64,000 nucleotides of DNA from Alcanivoracaceae bacterium (GTDB lineage Bacteria; Pseudomonadota; Gammaproteobacteria; Pseudomonadales; Alcanivoracaceae), in contig JARGOL010000001.1 in NCBI GenBank assembly GCA_029212745.1, positions 1 to 64,000 on the forward strand, in the 5' to 3' direction. The notes beneath the pieces were generated by a model. The model saw nothing but the letters and a program-made list of their open reading frames with translations, was not told the origin of the DNA and made no database searches. Shown here piece by piece: positions 35,195 to 44,431 of the stretch; positions within the stretch are counted from its first letter, which is position 1; every line of letters begins with the position of its first letter. A program made the translations under genes and the position numbers.

Positions 35195-37906
35195 ATGCAG
35201 CAAAGCCTGCGCAACCGCATTCTGTGGATGGCCGCCCTGCCGGCGCTGATCGGCATGGTGCTTCTGGGTGGCTACCTGCTGGTCAGCCGGGTCCAGGACA
35301 TCCGCGACCATGGTGAACACCTGCAACGCCTGGTGATGGACAGCTACGGCTCCCGCCTGCAGGGCTACCCTGACACCCTGGACCGTGACCAGCTGACACT
35401 GCTTGCCCGGGAGCTGCTGGAAGAACCCGGCGTGCGCGCCGCGCATATCAGGGTGCCGGCAGAAAACTGGGACACCCATGCCGGCCCGCGCATGCGCCCC
35501 CTGCCGGCCAACGTTGCCGGCACCCTGAACCAGCCGGTGGACACCTCGGAAAGCTGGCGCTGGCGCACCCAGGTGGCACCGGCGGTGCTGGAGGTGGAAT
35601 TCAGCCGTGACGCCCAGCGCATCGAAATCCTGCAGACGCTGCTGGTGCTGCTCAGCGGCGGCATCCTGATCACCGTCACGGCGTTCTACCTGGCCCTGCG
35701 ACTGAGCCGTTCCGTCACCGGGCCGATGGAGTCATTGGTGGCAGGCATCCACCGGATACGCGACGGCGCCCTGGATACCCAGGTGGCACTGGATGCCCCG
35801 GGCGAACTGGCGGCCCTGCGAGACGCCCTCAACGAGATGGCCCGGGCCCTGCAGGATGCCCAGTCCGATCTGCAGCAGAATGTCGACCAGGCCACCGAGG
35901 ACCTGCGCGAAACCCTGGAAACCATTGAGATCCAGAACATCGAACTGGACATGGCGCGCAAGGAGGCGCTCAAGGCCAGTCACGTGAAGTCGGAATTCCT
36001 GGCCAACATGAGCCACGAAATCCGCACCCCGTTGAACGGCATCATCGGTTTCACGCGCCTGCTGCTGCGCTCGGAACTGAGCCCCCGCCAGCGCGATTAC
36101 CTGGGCACGATCCGCAAGTCGTCGGAGTCCCTGCTGGCGATCATCAACGACATCCTCGACTTCTCCAAGATCGAGGCCGGCAAGCTCAGCCTGGACCAGG
36201 TGCCATTGTCGCTGCATGACGTCATTGAAGATGTACAGACCATGCTTGCGCCACTGGCCCAGGAAAAGGGACTGGAGCAGGCGGCCATCATATACAGCGA
36301 TGTGCCCCAGCAGGTGCTGGGCGACCCCCTGCGCATTCGCCAGGTACTGACCAACCTGCTCAACAACGCCATCAAGTTCACCGACAAGGGCTCGGTGGTG
36401 GTGCGCACCATGCTCGAGGAAACCCGTGATCACGTGGCCACCCTGAAGGTGGCGGTGACCGACACCGGCGCCGGCCTCACGGAAGACATGCAACGGGATC
36501 TGTTCAGCGCCTTCACCCAGGTGGACCAGTCCGCCACCCGGCGCGTAGGCGGCACCGGACTTGGCCTTGCCATCTGCAAGCGGCTGGTGGAGGAAATGGG
36601 TGGCGAAATCGGCGTCGACAGTGACTGGGGTGAGGGCTCCACCTTCTGGTTCACCCTGAAAGTGGAAATCGATGACCAGGACGGTGTCGGCAACGATGCC
36701 TTCCAGGCTTTCCAGAAAACCGCGGTGACCCTGCTGGAGCCTGACGAACACGCGCGTCTGGGGCTTTACCACATGCTCAGCGGCTGGCAATGCGACGTCA
36801 GTGAGATCGCCAGTCTCGACCGGCTTACCGCACAACTGAACGAGACCGATGCCGGCCTTTGTGTGCTGGGTCTGCCGGCGGACGGCAGCCAGGATGAGGC
36901 GTTCCTGCAGGCGGTGGGCAGCTGCAGCGCTGACGCCAGCGCCCGCCTGGTGGTACTGGCCAACAATCCCGACCGGCTCGCCGCGCGCCTGGAAAACCTG
37001 GCAGTGCCCTGCCGGGTGCTGGGCAAGCCCGCCACCCGGCTGCGTCTGTACGATGCCATGCTGGAGGTTAGTGGCGACACCCGCCCCGGCCCGACACGTC
37101 CCGGTGACGGCCTGAGCGCGGCAGGCATGCGCATCATGGTGGTGGACGACCACCCCGGCAACCTGCGTCTGGCCGGTGTGTTCCTGGAAGAGCTCGGCGC
37201 CGAGGTGGTGCCCTGCAACGGCGGTGAAGCCGCCATTGAGGCGTTCAGCCGACAGGTCTTCCACGCCGTGTTCATGGATATCCAGATGCCCGGCATGGAT
37301 GGCCTGGAAACCACGCGGCGGCTGCGTGAAATGGAGGGAGAGGGCCGCCGCACACCGATCATTGCCCTGACCGCCCACGCCCTCGCCAACGAGCGCCAGC
37401 ACCTGCTCAACTCGGGCATGGACGACTACCTGACCAAACCGGTGGACGAAAAGCACCTGGACCACATGCTGTCCAAGTGGACGCGGGAACGCCGGGACAA
37501 CATGCCGGAACAGCCCGCGGTCACGGAAGACACCATGACGGTACCCGGGCAACTGGCGGTGTTTGATCCGGACATGGCGCTGAAACGCTGTGCCAGCAAG
37601 CAGGACCTGGTGGTGGACATGCATCGCATGCTGCTCGACCAGCTCAACAACGACCTGCGCCTGATCCAGCAGGCCGGGGACGAGCAAAAACGCGAACAGC
37701 TACTGGAACAGGTCCATCGCCTGCATGGCGCCACACGCTATTGTGGTACGCCGCGCCTGGAGCAGGCAGCACGGGAGCTGGAGGTGGCACTGAAACAGAA
37801 AGCGCGGGACGAGATCGTTGCCACCGGGCTGCGCAACCTGATGGAAGAGGCGCAAAAACTGCAGGAAGATCAGTCGCTCTCGAGGATGATGAACGCGACC
37901 ACGTAA
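35195..37906 (+). CDS. gacS: Hybrid sensor histidine kinase, GacS/BarA type
   Basis: A 903-residue tripartite inner membrane kinase. Two membrane segments (about 9-30 and 155-175) flank a periplasmic domain. HAMP and coiled coil follow, then HisKA with [10 protein letters not shown] (phospho-His about 274), an HATPase with N, G1 and G2 boxes ([14 protein letters not shown]), a diverged receiver-like stretch, a receiver with [10 protein letters not shown] (Asp about 695), and a C-terminal HPt with [12 protein letters not shown] (His about 841). This order matches GacS/BarA, which signals to GacA/UvrY and the CsrA/RsmA small RNAs. No gacA is in the window. It is divergent from cysM, as in Pseudomonas, and its last 37 bases overlap convergent acpS. 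Confidence 0.9.
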   Translation: MQQSLRNRILWMAALPALIGMVLLGGYLLVSRVQDIRDHGEHLQRLVMDSYGSRLQGYPDTLDRDQLTLLARELLEEPGVRAAHIRVPAENWDTHAGPRMRPLPANVAGTLNQPVDTSESWRWRTQVAPAVLEVEFSRDAQRIEILQTLLVLLSGGILITVTAFYLALRLSRSVTGPMESLVAGIHRIRDGALDTQVALDAPGELAALRDALNEMARALQDAQSDLQQNVDQATEDLRETLETIEIQNIELDMARKEALKASHVKSEFLANMSHEIRTPLNGIIGFTRLLLRSELSPRQRDYLGTIRKSSESLLAIINDILDFSKIEAGKLSLDQVPLSLHDVIEDVQTMLAPLAQEKGLEQAAIIYSDVPQQVLGDPLRIRQVLTNLLNNAIKFTDKGSVVVRTMLEETRDHVATLKVAVTDTGAGLTEDMQRDLFSAFTQVDQSATRRVGGTGLGLAICKRLVEEMGGEIGVDSDWGEGSTFWFTLKVEIDDQDGVGNDAFQAFQKTAVTLLEPDEHARLGLYHMLSGWQCDVSEIASLDRLTAQLNETDAGLCVLGLPADGSQDEAFLQAVGSCSADASARLVVLANNPDRLAARLENLAVPCRVLGKPATRLRLYDAMLEVSGDTRPGPTRPGDGLSAAGMRIMVVDDHPGNLRLAGVFLEELGAEVVPCNGGEAAIEAFSRQVFHAVFMDIQMPGMDGLETTRRLREMEGEGRRTPIIALTAHALANERQHLLNSGMDDYLTKPVDEKHLDHMLSKWTRERRDNMPEQPAVTEDTMTVPGQLAVFDPDMALKRCASKQDLVVDMHRMLLDQLNNDLRLIQQAGDEQKREQLLEQVHRLHGATRYCGTPRLEQAARELEVALKQKARDEIVATGLRNLMEEAQKLQEDQSLSRMMNATT

Positions 37907-38256
37907 TCCTTTTCATCGCTGATGGACACGTGACAGCGACTGGCGCCCAGCGACGCCAGGCGCTGGCGCGCGGCACCGTCGAGCTGCAGTCGCGGCCGTC
38001 CCGACGGGTCATTGTCCACCTGCACGTCATGCCAGCGTATGCCCTGGCTCAGGCCTGTGCCCAGCGCCTTCAGTGCCGCTTCCTTGGCAGCGAAGCGGCG
38101 CGCCAGGAATGCCGCTGCCGCCTCATCTGCGAGACTGGCAAAACGGGGGTACTCCAGCGGCCCGAGCAGGCGCCGGGCGAACCGGTCACCGTGGCGCTGC
38201 AGCACCCGGGCCACCCGCGATACCGCGACAATATCCGTGCCCAGACCGCAGATCAT
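37870..38256 (-). CDS. acpS: Holo-[acyl-carrier-protein] synthase
   Basis: A 128-residue AcpS-type phosphopantetheinyl transferase that converts apo-ACP to holo-ACP using Co[13 protein letters not shown] at the N-terminus (metal-binding Asp) and [16 protein letters not shown] near residue 55 (Glu/Lys) are the family signatures. It overlaps pdxJ by four bases and ends inside the 3' end of the convergent kinase gene. It is the last gene of the lepA-to-acpS run. Confidence 0.95.
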   Translation of the reverse strand: MICGLGTDIVAVSRVARVLQRHGDRFARRLLGPLEYPRFASLADEAAAAFLARRFAAKEAALKALGTGLSQGIRWHDVQVDNDPSGRPRLQLDGAARQRLASLGASRCHVSISDEKDYVVAFIILESD

Positions 38257-38993
38257 CCGGCCCTGCCCGCCGCCTGGTCAATCAGCGCCCGCATGCTGCG
38301 CACCGCTTCGTCCAGACCGGTCATCACTGCCCGGGCAATGATGCCATGGCCGATATTCAGCTCGTTGATACCATCGATGGCGGCGATGGCCTGGGTGTTG
38401 TGGTAATGCAGGCCGTGACCGGCATTGACCACCAGCCCGGTGCTGACCCCGTGGGCCACGGCTTTTTCAACACGGGCCAGCTCGTGTGCCTGGCTGGCGG
38501 CATCCTGCGCGTCTGCATACTGGCCGGTGTGCAGCTCGATCACGGGCGCACCGCAGGCGCGGGCGGCATCAATCTGCGCCGGCTCCGGATCGATGAACAG
38601 GGAGACCTCGATGCCTGCCGCCGCCAGGCGTTCACAGGCACTGGCCACGGCATCACGGTTGCCGGCCACATCCAGCCCACCCTCGGTGGTGAGCTCCTCG
38701 CGCCGCTCGGGCACCAGGCAACAATGCGGCGGCTTGAGCCGACAGGCGATGGCCACCATTTCTTCAGTGACGGCCATTTCCAGGTTCATGCGCGTCTGCA
38801 GGGTCGCCATCAGCAGCTCCACATCGCGGTCCTGGATGTGACGCCGGTCCTCACGCAGGTGCACGGTGATCCCGTCTGCCCCCGCCTGCTCTGCCACCAG
38901 GGCAGCCTGGACCGGCTCGGGGTAACGGGTCCCGCGCGCCTGACGCAGCGTCGCCACATGGTCAATGTTCACACCCAGTAACACCCGGCTCAT
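38253..38993 (-). CDS. pdxJ: Pyridoxine 5'-phosphate synthase
   Basis: A 246-residue TIM-barrel enzyme that condenses 1-deoxyxylulose-5-phosphate with 3-amino-2-oxopropyl phosphate in vitamin B6 synthesis. [21 protein letters not shown] is the conserved opening, [20 protein letters not shown] the next block, and [11 protein letters not shown] near residue 195 a phosphate-binding loop. It overlaps recO and acpS by four bases each, the pdxJ-acpS pairing of E. coli. Confidence 0.96.
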   Translation of the reverse strand: MSRVLLGVNIDHVATLRQARGTRYPEPVQAALVAEQAGADGITVHLREDRRHIQDRDVELLMATLQTRMNLEMAVTEEMVAIACRLKPPHCCLVPERREELTTEGGLDVAGNRDAVASACERLAAAGIEVSLFIDPEPAQIDAARACGAPVIELHTGQYADAQDAASQAHELARVEKAVAHGVSTGLVVNAGHGLHYHNTQAIAAIDGINELNIGHGIIARAVMTGLDEAVRSMRALIDQAAGRAG

Positions 38994-39697
38994 GACTCGT
39001 CTCCTGCCTGTTTGTGAGCGGCACCCTGCCTGAACAGCTGCCGGCTGATCAATGGCCTGTCACCCAGATGCGGCGCCAGGGCCTCGCGCATCAGATCGCG
39101 CGCCAGCCGACGGATGTCGGCTTGCTGCCAGTCTCCCGCGGCCAGCGCCAGCAGGTCGCGGCCAGCGTAACGGCCGTTGGCGGCGGCCACCAGTCCTTCA
39201 TCGGGCACCAGCCGGTAATCCTGCCCGGGCTGCAACGGCTGGCCGTGCACATCATGTTCCAGGGACAGGCCGTAGCCGAGCATCTGCAGCAGCGACTGCT
39301 CGAACTGGCGCAACACCAGGTCCCGGGGCCAATCGTCATCGGCCAGCCGCTGCAGGGCCTCCTCATAGCATCCGGCCAGGCCCGGCTGGGGGTCGTCCCG
39401 GTGCAGCATGCGCACCAACAGTTCATTCAGGTACAGGCCGCAATACAGTGCCTCGCCGCGCAACGGGATGGCCGCTCCCTCGGGCTCGGCATTCTTCAGC
39501 GAACGCAGCTCGGCGCGGCCGGATACAAACACCGTCAGCGGCCGGAAGGGCTGCAGGTGGGGCTGTCGCCGGCCGGAGCGCGCCACCGCTGCCAGGCGCC
39601 CGCCGGACGCGGTCAGGAATTCAACAATCAGGCTGGTGTTGCGGTAGGGCCGTCGGTGCAGGACCCAGGCCCTGTCGCCCTGCCGGGCATCAGACAT
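38990..39697 (-). CDS. recO: DNA repair protein RecO
   Basis: About 235 residues. The N-terminal OB fold starts [24 protein letters not shown], which is typical of RecO, and [21 protein letters not shown] near residue 90 is the start of the helical core. The zinc cysteines found in many RecO proteins are absent, as in E. coli. It loads RecA with RecF and RecR. I chose the ATG at 39697, which lies a few bases inside era; earlier ATGs at 39703 and 39730 are possible. Confidence 0.92.
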   Translation of the reverse strand: MSDARQGDRAWVLHRRPYRNTSLIVEFLTASGGRLAAVARSGRRQPHLQPFRPLTVFVSGRAELRSLKNAEPEGAAIPLRGEALYCGLYLNELLVRMLHRDDPQPGLAGCYEEALQRLADDDWPRDLVLRQFEQSLLQMLGYGLSLEHDVHGQPLQPGQDYRLVPDEGLVAAANGRYAGRDLLALAAGDWQQADIRRLARDLMREALAPHLGDRPLISRQLFRQGAAHKQAGDES

Positions 39698-40598
39698 CCC
39701 CATAGCCCAGCGACCGCAACGCCCGGTCATCGTCAGACCAGCCGCTCTTCACCTTGACCCATAATTCCAGCATCACCCGGCTGCCCACCAGTTCCTCGAT
39801 ATCGTGGCGCGCAGCCGTGCCGATCTTCTTGATCCTGTCACCGCCCTTGCCAATCAGGATGCGTTTCTGGCCGTCGCGTTCCACCAGGATCTTGGCCGCG
39901 ATATCAACAATATCGCCGCGGTCCTTCCACAGCTCGATTTCCACTGCCACCTGGTGAGGGACTTCCTGGCCCAGCTGGCGCACCACCTTTTCGCGGATGA
40001 TTTCCGCCACCATGAAACGCAGGCTGCGATCCGTGAGCTGGTCCTCGTCGTACCAGAAATCGGACTCGGGCAAGCGTGCCACCAGCGCCTTCTCCAGCAC
40101 GTCAAGGTTCTGCTCGCGCAGGGCGGACACCGGAATCACTTCGGCAAAATCAAACCGTGCCGCCAGCGCATCAATGTGCGGCAGCAGTGCATCACGGTCT
40201 GCAACGCTGTCCACCTTGTTGATCAGCAACAGCACCGGCGTGCCGTCTGTGGGCAAGCGGCTGAGCACATGCTCGTCTGCCTCAGTCCACTTCAGGGCGT
40301 CGACCATGAAACAGACCACATCAACGCCGGACAGGGCACTGCCTGCGGCCTGGTTCATGTAGCGGTTGATGGCCTTGTCCTGGCCAGCGTGGATCCCGGG
40401 CGTGTCGGCGAAAATGATCTGGTGGTTGTCGCGCGACAGGATGCCGTGGATACGGTGGCGCGTGGTCTGCGGCTTGCGCGAGGTGATGCTGATCTTCTGC
40501 CCCACCAGGTGGTTCATCAGTGTCGACTTGCCCACATTGGGGCGGCCGACAATGGCGACCATGCCGCAGCGCCGGGGTGTTTCTGCGTCACCGCTCAT
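39690..40598 (-). CDS. era: GTPase Era
   Basis: A 302-residue ribosome-assembly GTPase. VAIVGRPNVGKSTLMNHLV is G1, FADTPGIH is G3, LLINKVDSV is G4, and the C-terminal KH domain includes RILIGKGGDRIKKIG. It binds the 3' end of 16S rRNA and helps mature the 30S subunit. It overlaps rnc by four bases (ATGA), the universal rnc-era coupling. Confidence 0.97.
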   Translation of the reverse strand: MSGDAETPRRCGMVAIVGRPNVGKSTLMNHLVGQKISITSRKPQTTRHRIHGILSRDNHQIIFADTPGIHAGQDKAINRYMNQAAGSALSGVDVVCFMVDALKWTEADEHVLSRLPTDGTPVLLLINKVDSVADRDALLPHIDALAARFDFAEVIPVSALREQNLDVLEKALVARLPESDFWYDEDQLTDRSLRFMVAEIIREKVVRQLGQEVPHQVAVEIELWKDRGDIVDIAAKILVERDGQKRILIGKGGDRIKKIGTAARHDIEELVGSRVMLELWVKVKSGWSDDDRALRSLGYGDV

Positions 40599-41268
40599 GC
40601 ATTGTCCTCCAGCCAGCGCAGCGCCTGCTGGGCGGCTTTCTGCTCAGCGCGGCGACGACTGCTGCCCTCGGCCCGGAATACCTGGTCATCCGCCTCCAGG
40701 CGGCAATGCACCTGGAAGACCTCATGGGGGGACTGACCGGTAATGCCGTCGACACCGTAGCTGGGCAGGGCCTGCTGGCGTGCCTGCAGGACCTCCTGCA
40801 GGCGGGTCTTGGCATCCTTGCTGACGGCATCCGGCGACACCGATGCCAGGCGCTGCTCGAACCAGCGCAGCACCACACCCTCACAGGCATCACGGTCACT
40901 GTCCAGGGCAATGGCACCGATCACCGCTTCCAGGGCATCGGCCAGGATCGAGGCACGACGGTGCCCGCCACTTTTCAGGTCACCCATGCCCATGATCAGG
41001 AAATCGCTGAACCCCAGGTCCCTGGCGATGGCTGCCAGGGTGTCTTCGCGCACCAGAGACGCACGCATGCGCGTCAGCTGTCCCTCGCTGGCCTGGGGAA
41101 AGTTGGCGTACAGCCACCAGGCCACCACCTGGCCGAGCACGGCATCACCAAGGAATTCCAGTCGTTCATTGTTGCGCTGGCGGGCAACGCTTCGGCGGGT
41201 CAGGGCCGGCCCTTGTCTGAGAACTGGTAGCCGATCAGTCGGCAGAAATGGTCAAGGTCTGGCGTCAC
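40595..41268 (-). pseudogene. rnc: Ribonuclease III gene with an apparent frameshift near the 5' end
   Basis: From 41203 down to 40595 the frame encodes ALTRRSVARQRNNERLEFLG and the rest of RNase III, with the catalytic ERLEFLGDAV box and a complete double-stranded RNA-binding domain. The expected N-terminus lies in another frame: GTG at 41268, overlapping the DUF4845 stop as TAGTG, reads VTPDLDHFCRLIGYQFSDK and hits TGA at 41202. By comparison with Pseudomonas RNase III, five codons are expected between FSDK and ALT, but only five bases remain, so about 10 bases are missing. A GTG at 41140 could restart translation but would lose the catalytic box. Sequencing error or true inactivation are both possible. 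Confidence 0.8.
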
Positions 41269-41654
41269 TAGCGAATATTCTGGCTGTAGGTACGATCGAA
41301 ACTGACAACAAAGTCCACGTTCTTGAAAAAGTTGGTGCGCACTTCAAAATCCGCCAACACCTCAACCTTGCCGCCATCCTTGGTAATGACCAGGTCGCGG
41401 TAGGAGATCATATCGACGTTGTTGATGGAAAAGCGCTTATCGATGTCAGCGGATATCTCGTTGACACTCTTCAGGCCCACCTTCGGGTCCATCAGCACGC
41501 TCTGTACCGCCGTGGAAATGGTGTTGAACTCGAGGTAAATCGGAACCAGCTTCGCGCCCATGGTAACGAACACCACGGCCGTGATAATCATCAGGATCCA
41601 TCCGGTAACAGACAGTCCTCGCTGACGAGACGGTGCACTTTTCATTGTTTTCAT
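41268..41654 (-). CDS. DUF4845 domain-containing membrane protein
   Basis: A 128-residue protein with one N-terminal membrane helix (GLSVTGWILMIITAVVFVTMG) and a small soluble domain. It matches the DUF4845 family, which is regularly found between lepB and rnc in gammaproteobacteria and is PilT-like only in name. Its function is unknown. It overlaps lepB by four bases and hands over to the rnc GTG through TAGTG. Confidence 0.85.
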   Translation of the reverse strand: MKTMKSAPSRQRGLSVTGWILMIITAVVFVTMGAKLVPIYLEFNTISTAVQSVLMDPKVGLKSVNEISADIDKRFSINNVDMISYRDLVITKDGGKVEVLADFEVRTNFFKNVDFVVSFDRTYSQNIR

Positions 41655-42523
41655 TGCATGCTCTCCGCTTTATCGATGGCGCCGTTACGGCTGAATGACG
41701 GCAGTGAGCTGAAGCCCTCCCAGTGCATCCAGATCGCCGTCGCCTTCCCTACTATATTCTGTTCCGGCACAAATCCCCAAAACCGGCTGTCCTTGCTGTT
41801 TTCCCGGTTGTCACCCATGACAAAGTAGGCATCTTCCGGCACTGTCCACTGGCGGTTGTCGCGGTTGACGGTTCGCCGGTTGGTGAGCGGATCCATGCGG
41901 ATCTCATGCTGCATCAGGTGCTCGCTGTCGCCCAGCATTTCAGCATAGGTGCGTCGCTCCACCAGCAGGCCACCGCGGTCATCCTGCAGCACCCTGGTAT
42001 CCAGCAGGCGGGACTCCACCTTTTCGCCATTGATGTAGACCGACTCGTTGATCAGGCGCACCTCATCCCCGGGAATACCCACCACGCGCTTGATGTAGTT
42101 CTCTGACGGGTCTTCCGGGTAACGAAACACCATGATGTCACCGCGCTCGGGATCACCCACGGGGATCATCTCGGTGCGCCAGACCGGCAGGCGCACGCCG
42201 TAGGCGTACTTGTTCACGAGCACGAAGTCGTGGACCTGCAGTGTTGGCAGCATGGAGCCAGACGGGATGGTAAACGGCTCGAACAGGAAAGACCGTACCA
42301 CCAGCACCACCAGCAGCACCGGCAGGAGGCCGTTGGAAAACTCCACCACCGACGCCACCGGGGCTGGCACCGGGTCTTTCTGCACGGGTGCCTGCTCGGC
42401 ATCGGGTACGGCGGCCGCCACCATGCGGCGCGCGGCGACGGCGCGCCAGATGCGATCCGCCGCCCAGATCACCAGCATCACCAGGGTGACGCGTACCAGC
42501 CACAACTCAATGTCAAAGTTCAT
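41651..42523 (-). CDS. lepB: Signal peptidase I
   Basis: A 290-residue inner membrane serine protease that removes signal peptides. There are two N-terminal membrane segments (about 8-26 and 70-88). IPSGSMLPTLQVHDFVLVNKY carries the catalytic Ser near residue 95, and YIKRVVGIPGDEV carries the general-base Lys near 150. The box GDNRENSKDSRFWGFVP near 240 completes the family set. It overlaps lepA by one base (TGATG), the standard lepA-lepB operon. Confidence 0.96.
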   Translation of the reverse strand: MNFDIELWLVRVTLVMLVIWAADRIWRAVAARRMVAAAVPDAEQAPVQKDPVPAPVASVVEFSNGLLPVLLVVLVVRSFLFEPFTIPSGSMLPTLQVHDFVLVNKYAYGVRLPVWRTEMIPVGDPERGDIMVFRYPEDPSENYIKRVVGIPGDEVRLINESVYINGEKVESRLLDTRVLQDDRGGLLVERRTYAEMLGDSEHLMQHEIRMDPLTNRRTVNRDNRQWTVPEDAYFVMGDNRENSKDSRFWGFVPEQNIVGKATAIWMHWEGFSSLPSFSRNGAIDKAESMQ

Positions 42524-44325
42524 CAGTCACCATCCACCTTCAGCACCGCCAGGAACGCAGACTGGGGTATCTCCACGTTACCCACCTGCTTCATCCGCTT
42601 CTTGCCTTCTTTCTGTTTCTGCAACAGTTTCTTCTTGCGCGACACATCACCGCCGTAGCACTTGGCCGTCACGTTCTTGCGCAACGCCTTGACGGTCTGG
42701 CGGGCGATGATCTTCGTGCCAATGGCTGCCTGGATGGCGACATCGAACATCTGCCGCGGTACCAGCTCCTTCATGCGTTCAGTCAGTGCCCGGCCCCGGT
42801 ACATGGCCTGGTCCACATGGCAGATGATCGCCAGGGCGTCCACCCGGTCGCCATTGATGAGCACGTCCACGCGCACCAGTCGGCTGGTCTCGAAACGCTC
42901 GAAGGCATAGTCCATGGATGCATAACCACGGCTCACCGACTTGATGCGATCGAAGAAGTCCATCACCACTTCGGCCATGGGAATGTCATAGGTCAATTGC
43001 ACCTGCTTGCCCATGTACTGCATGTTCTTCTGCTCACCGCGGCGCTCGACGCACAGGGTGATGACATTGCCGACGAACTCCTGCGGCACGAGGATGTTGA
43101 CCCGGGCAATGGGCTCACGGAATTCCTCGATCCTGCCGCCGTCCGGCAGCTTTGACGGGTTATCCACGTACAGGGTGGAGCCGTCACTGAGCACCAGCTC
43201 ATAGACCACCGTCGGCGCCGTGGTGATCAGGTCCAGGTCATATTCGCGCTCCAGGCGCTCCTGGATGATCTCCATGTGCAGCATGCCCAGGAAACCGACA
43301 CGGAAACCGAAACCCAGAGCGTCGGACGTTTCCGGCTCGAAAAACAAAGAGGCATCGTTGAGGCTGAGCTTGGACAGGGCATCCCGGAAGTCCTCGTAGT
43401 CGTCGGCACTGATCGGGAACATGCCGGCGTAGACCTGCGGCTTGACCTTCTGGAAGCCCGGCAGGGAAGCCACGTCCGGGGTCTTGGCATGGGTCAGGGT
43501 ATCGCCCACCGGGGCGCCATGGATATCCTTGATGCTGGCCGTGACCCAGCCCACTTCCCCGGCCCTGAGAATGCCGGTGGGTGTCCGTTTCGGCGTAAAG
43601 ATGCCGGTGCCGTCGACAACATGCGTCTGGCCGGTGGACTTGACCAGCACCTTGTCGCCCTTCTTCAGCTCGCCGTGCATGACCCGCACCAGCGAGACCA
43701 CGCCGAGGTAGTTATCGAACCAGGAATCGATGATCAACGCCTGCAACTGGTCGTCGCGGCTGCCCTCTGGCGCCGGGATACGCTCCACCAGCTGCTCAAG
43801 CACATCCTCGATGCCGATGCCGGTCTTGGCACTGACATGGCAGGCATCATGGGCATCCAGGCCGATGATTTCCTCGATCTCGTCAATCACCCGTTCCGGC
43901 TCGGCCTGCGGCAGGTCGATCTTGTTCAGCACCGGAATCACTTCCAGGTCCTGCTCAATGGCGGTGTAACAGTTGGCCACCGACTGGGCCTCTACGCCCT
44001 GTGCTGCATCCACCACCAGCAACGCCCCCTCACAGGCCGCCAGCGAGCGTGATACCTCGTAAGAGAAGTCCACATGCCCGGGGGTGTCGATGAAGTTGAG
44101 CTGGTAGGTCTCACCATTGCGGGCCTTGTACATCAGGGTCACGCTCTGCGCCTTGATGGTAATGCCCCGCTCACGCTCGATATCCATGGAATCCAGCACC
44201 TGCTCCGCCATCTCGCGGTTGGTGAGGCCGCCGCAGACCTGGATAAAACGGTCCGCCAGCGTGGATTTGCCGTGGTCGATGTGCGCAATGATGGAAAAAT
44301 TGCGGATATGGCTAATGTCAGTCAC
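42523..44325 (-). CDS. lepA: Elongation factor 4 (LepA), ribosomal back-translocase GTPase
   Basis: A 600-residue translational GTPase. [20 protein letters not shown] is the P-loop, [14 protein letters not shown] the G3 box, and [15 protein letters not shown] the G4 box. The LepA-specific C-terminal domain, [25 protein letters not shown], is complete. It acts on stalled or mistranslocated ribosomes and in 30S assembly. It heads the lepA-lepB-DUF4845-rnc-era-recO-pdxJ-acpS transcript. A 106-base gap with two hairpins separates it from mucD. Confidence 0.97.
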   Translation of the reverse strand: MTDISHIRNFSIIAHIDHGKSTLADRFIQVCGGLTNREMAEQVLDSMDIERERGITIKAQSVTLMYKARNGETYQLNFIDTPGHVDFSYEVSRSLAACEGALLVVDAAQGVEAQSVANCYTAIEQDLEVIPVLNKIDLPQAEPERVIDEIEEIIGLDAHDACHVSAKTGIGIEDVLEQLVERIPAPEGSRDDQLQALIIDSWFDNYLGVVSLVRVMHGELKKGDKVLVKSTGQTHVVDGTGIFTPKRTPTGILRAGEVGWVTASIKDIHGAPVGDTLTHAKTPDVASLPGFQKVKPQVYAGMFPISADDYEDFRDALSKLSLNDASLFFEPETSDALGFGFRVGFLGMLHMEIIQERLEREYDLDLITTAPTVVYELVLSDGSTLYVDNPSKLPDGGRIEEFREPIARVNILVPQEFVGNVITLCVERRGEQKNMQYMGKQVQLTYDIPMAEVVMDFFDRIKSVSRGYASMDYAFERFETSRLVRVDVLINGDRVDALAIICHVDQAMYRGRALTERMKELVPRQMFDVAIQAAIGTKIIARQTVKALRKNVTAKCYGGDVSRKKKLLQKQKEGKKRMKQVGNVEIPQSAFLAVLKVDGD

Positions 44326-44348
44326 AGGTATGAACAGCCCCTAAATAC

Positions 44349-44382
44349 AACGGGCGGCGATTCTATCAGTTTGCCGCCCGTT
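44349..44382. terminator. Hairpin between mucD and lepA (terminator or leader structure)
   Basis: AACGGGCGGC (44349-44358) and GCCGCCCGTT (44373-44382) form a perfect 10-bp stem around a 14-base loop. The loop contains a minus-strand TAGAAT that could be the lepA -10 box. There is no clear T run, so termination is uncertain. Confidence 0.4.
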
Positions 44383-44397
44383 CTGCCTCGTTCATCA

Positions 44398-44417
44398 GCA
44401 GGCGGGGCCCCGCCTGC
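44398..44417. repeat. Perfect 20-bp GC palindrome after mucD
   Basis: The 10-base arm GCAGGCGGGG is followed at once by its exact reverse complement. It lies 15 bases after the mucD stop. A loopless palindrome cannot form a tight hairpin at its centre, but the outer six to eight pairs can. It may be part of a terminator or stabilise the mucD mRNA end. Confidence 0.5.
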
Positions 44418-44431
44418 CGCCCGGCAGCTGG

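Noticed and set aside
41128-41140. GTG at 41140 as a genuine rnc start
   Set aside because: It would drop the N-terminal helices and the catalytic ERLEFLGD box, so a truncated active enzyme is unlikely.
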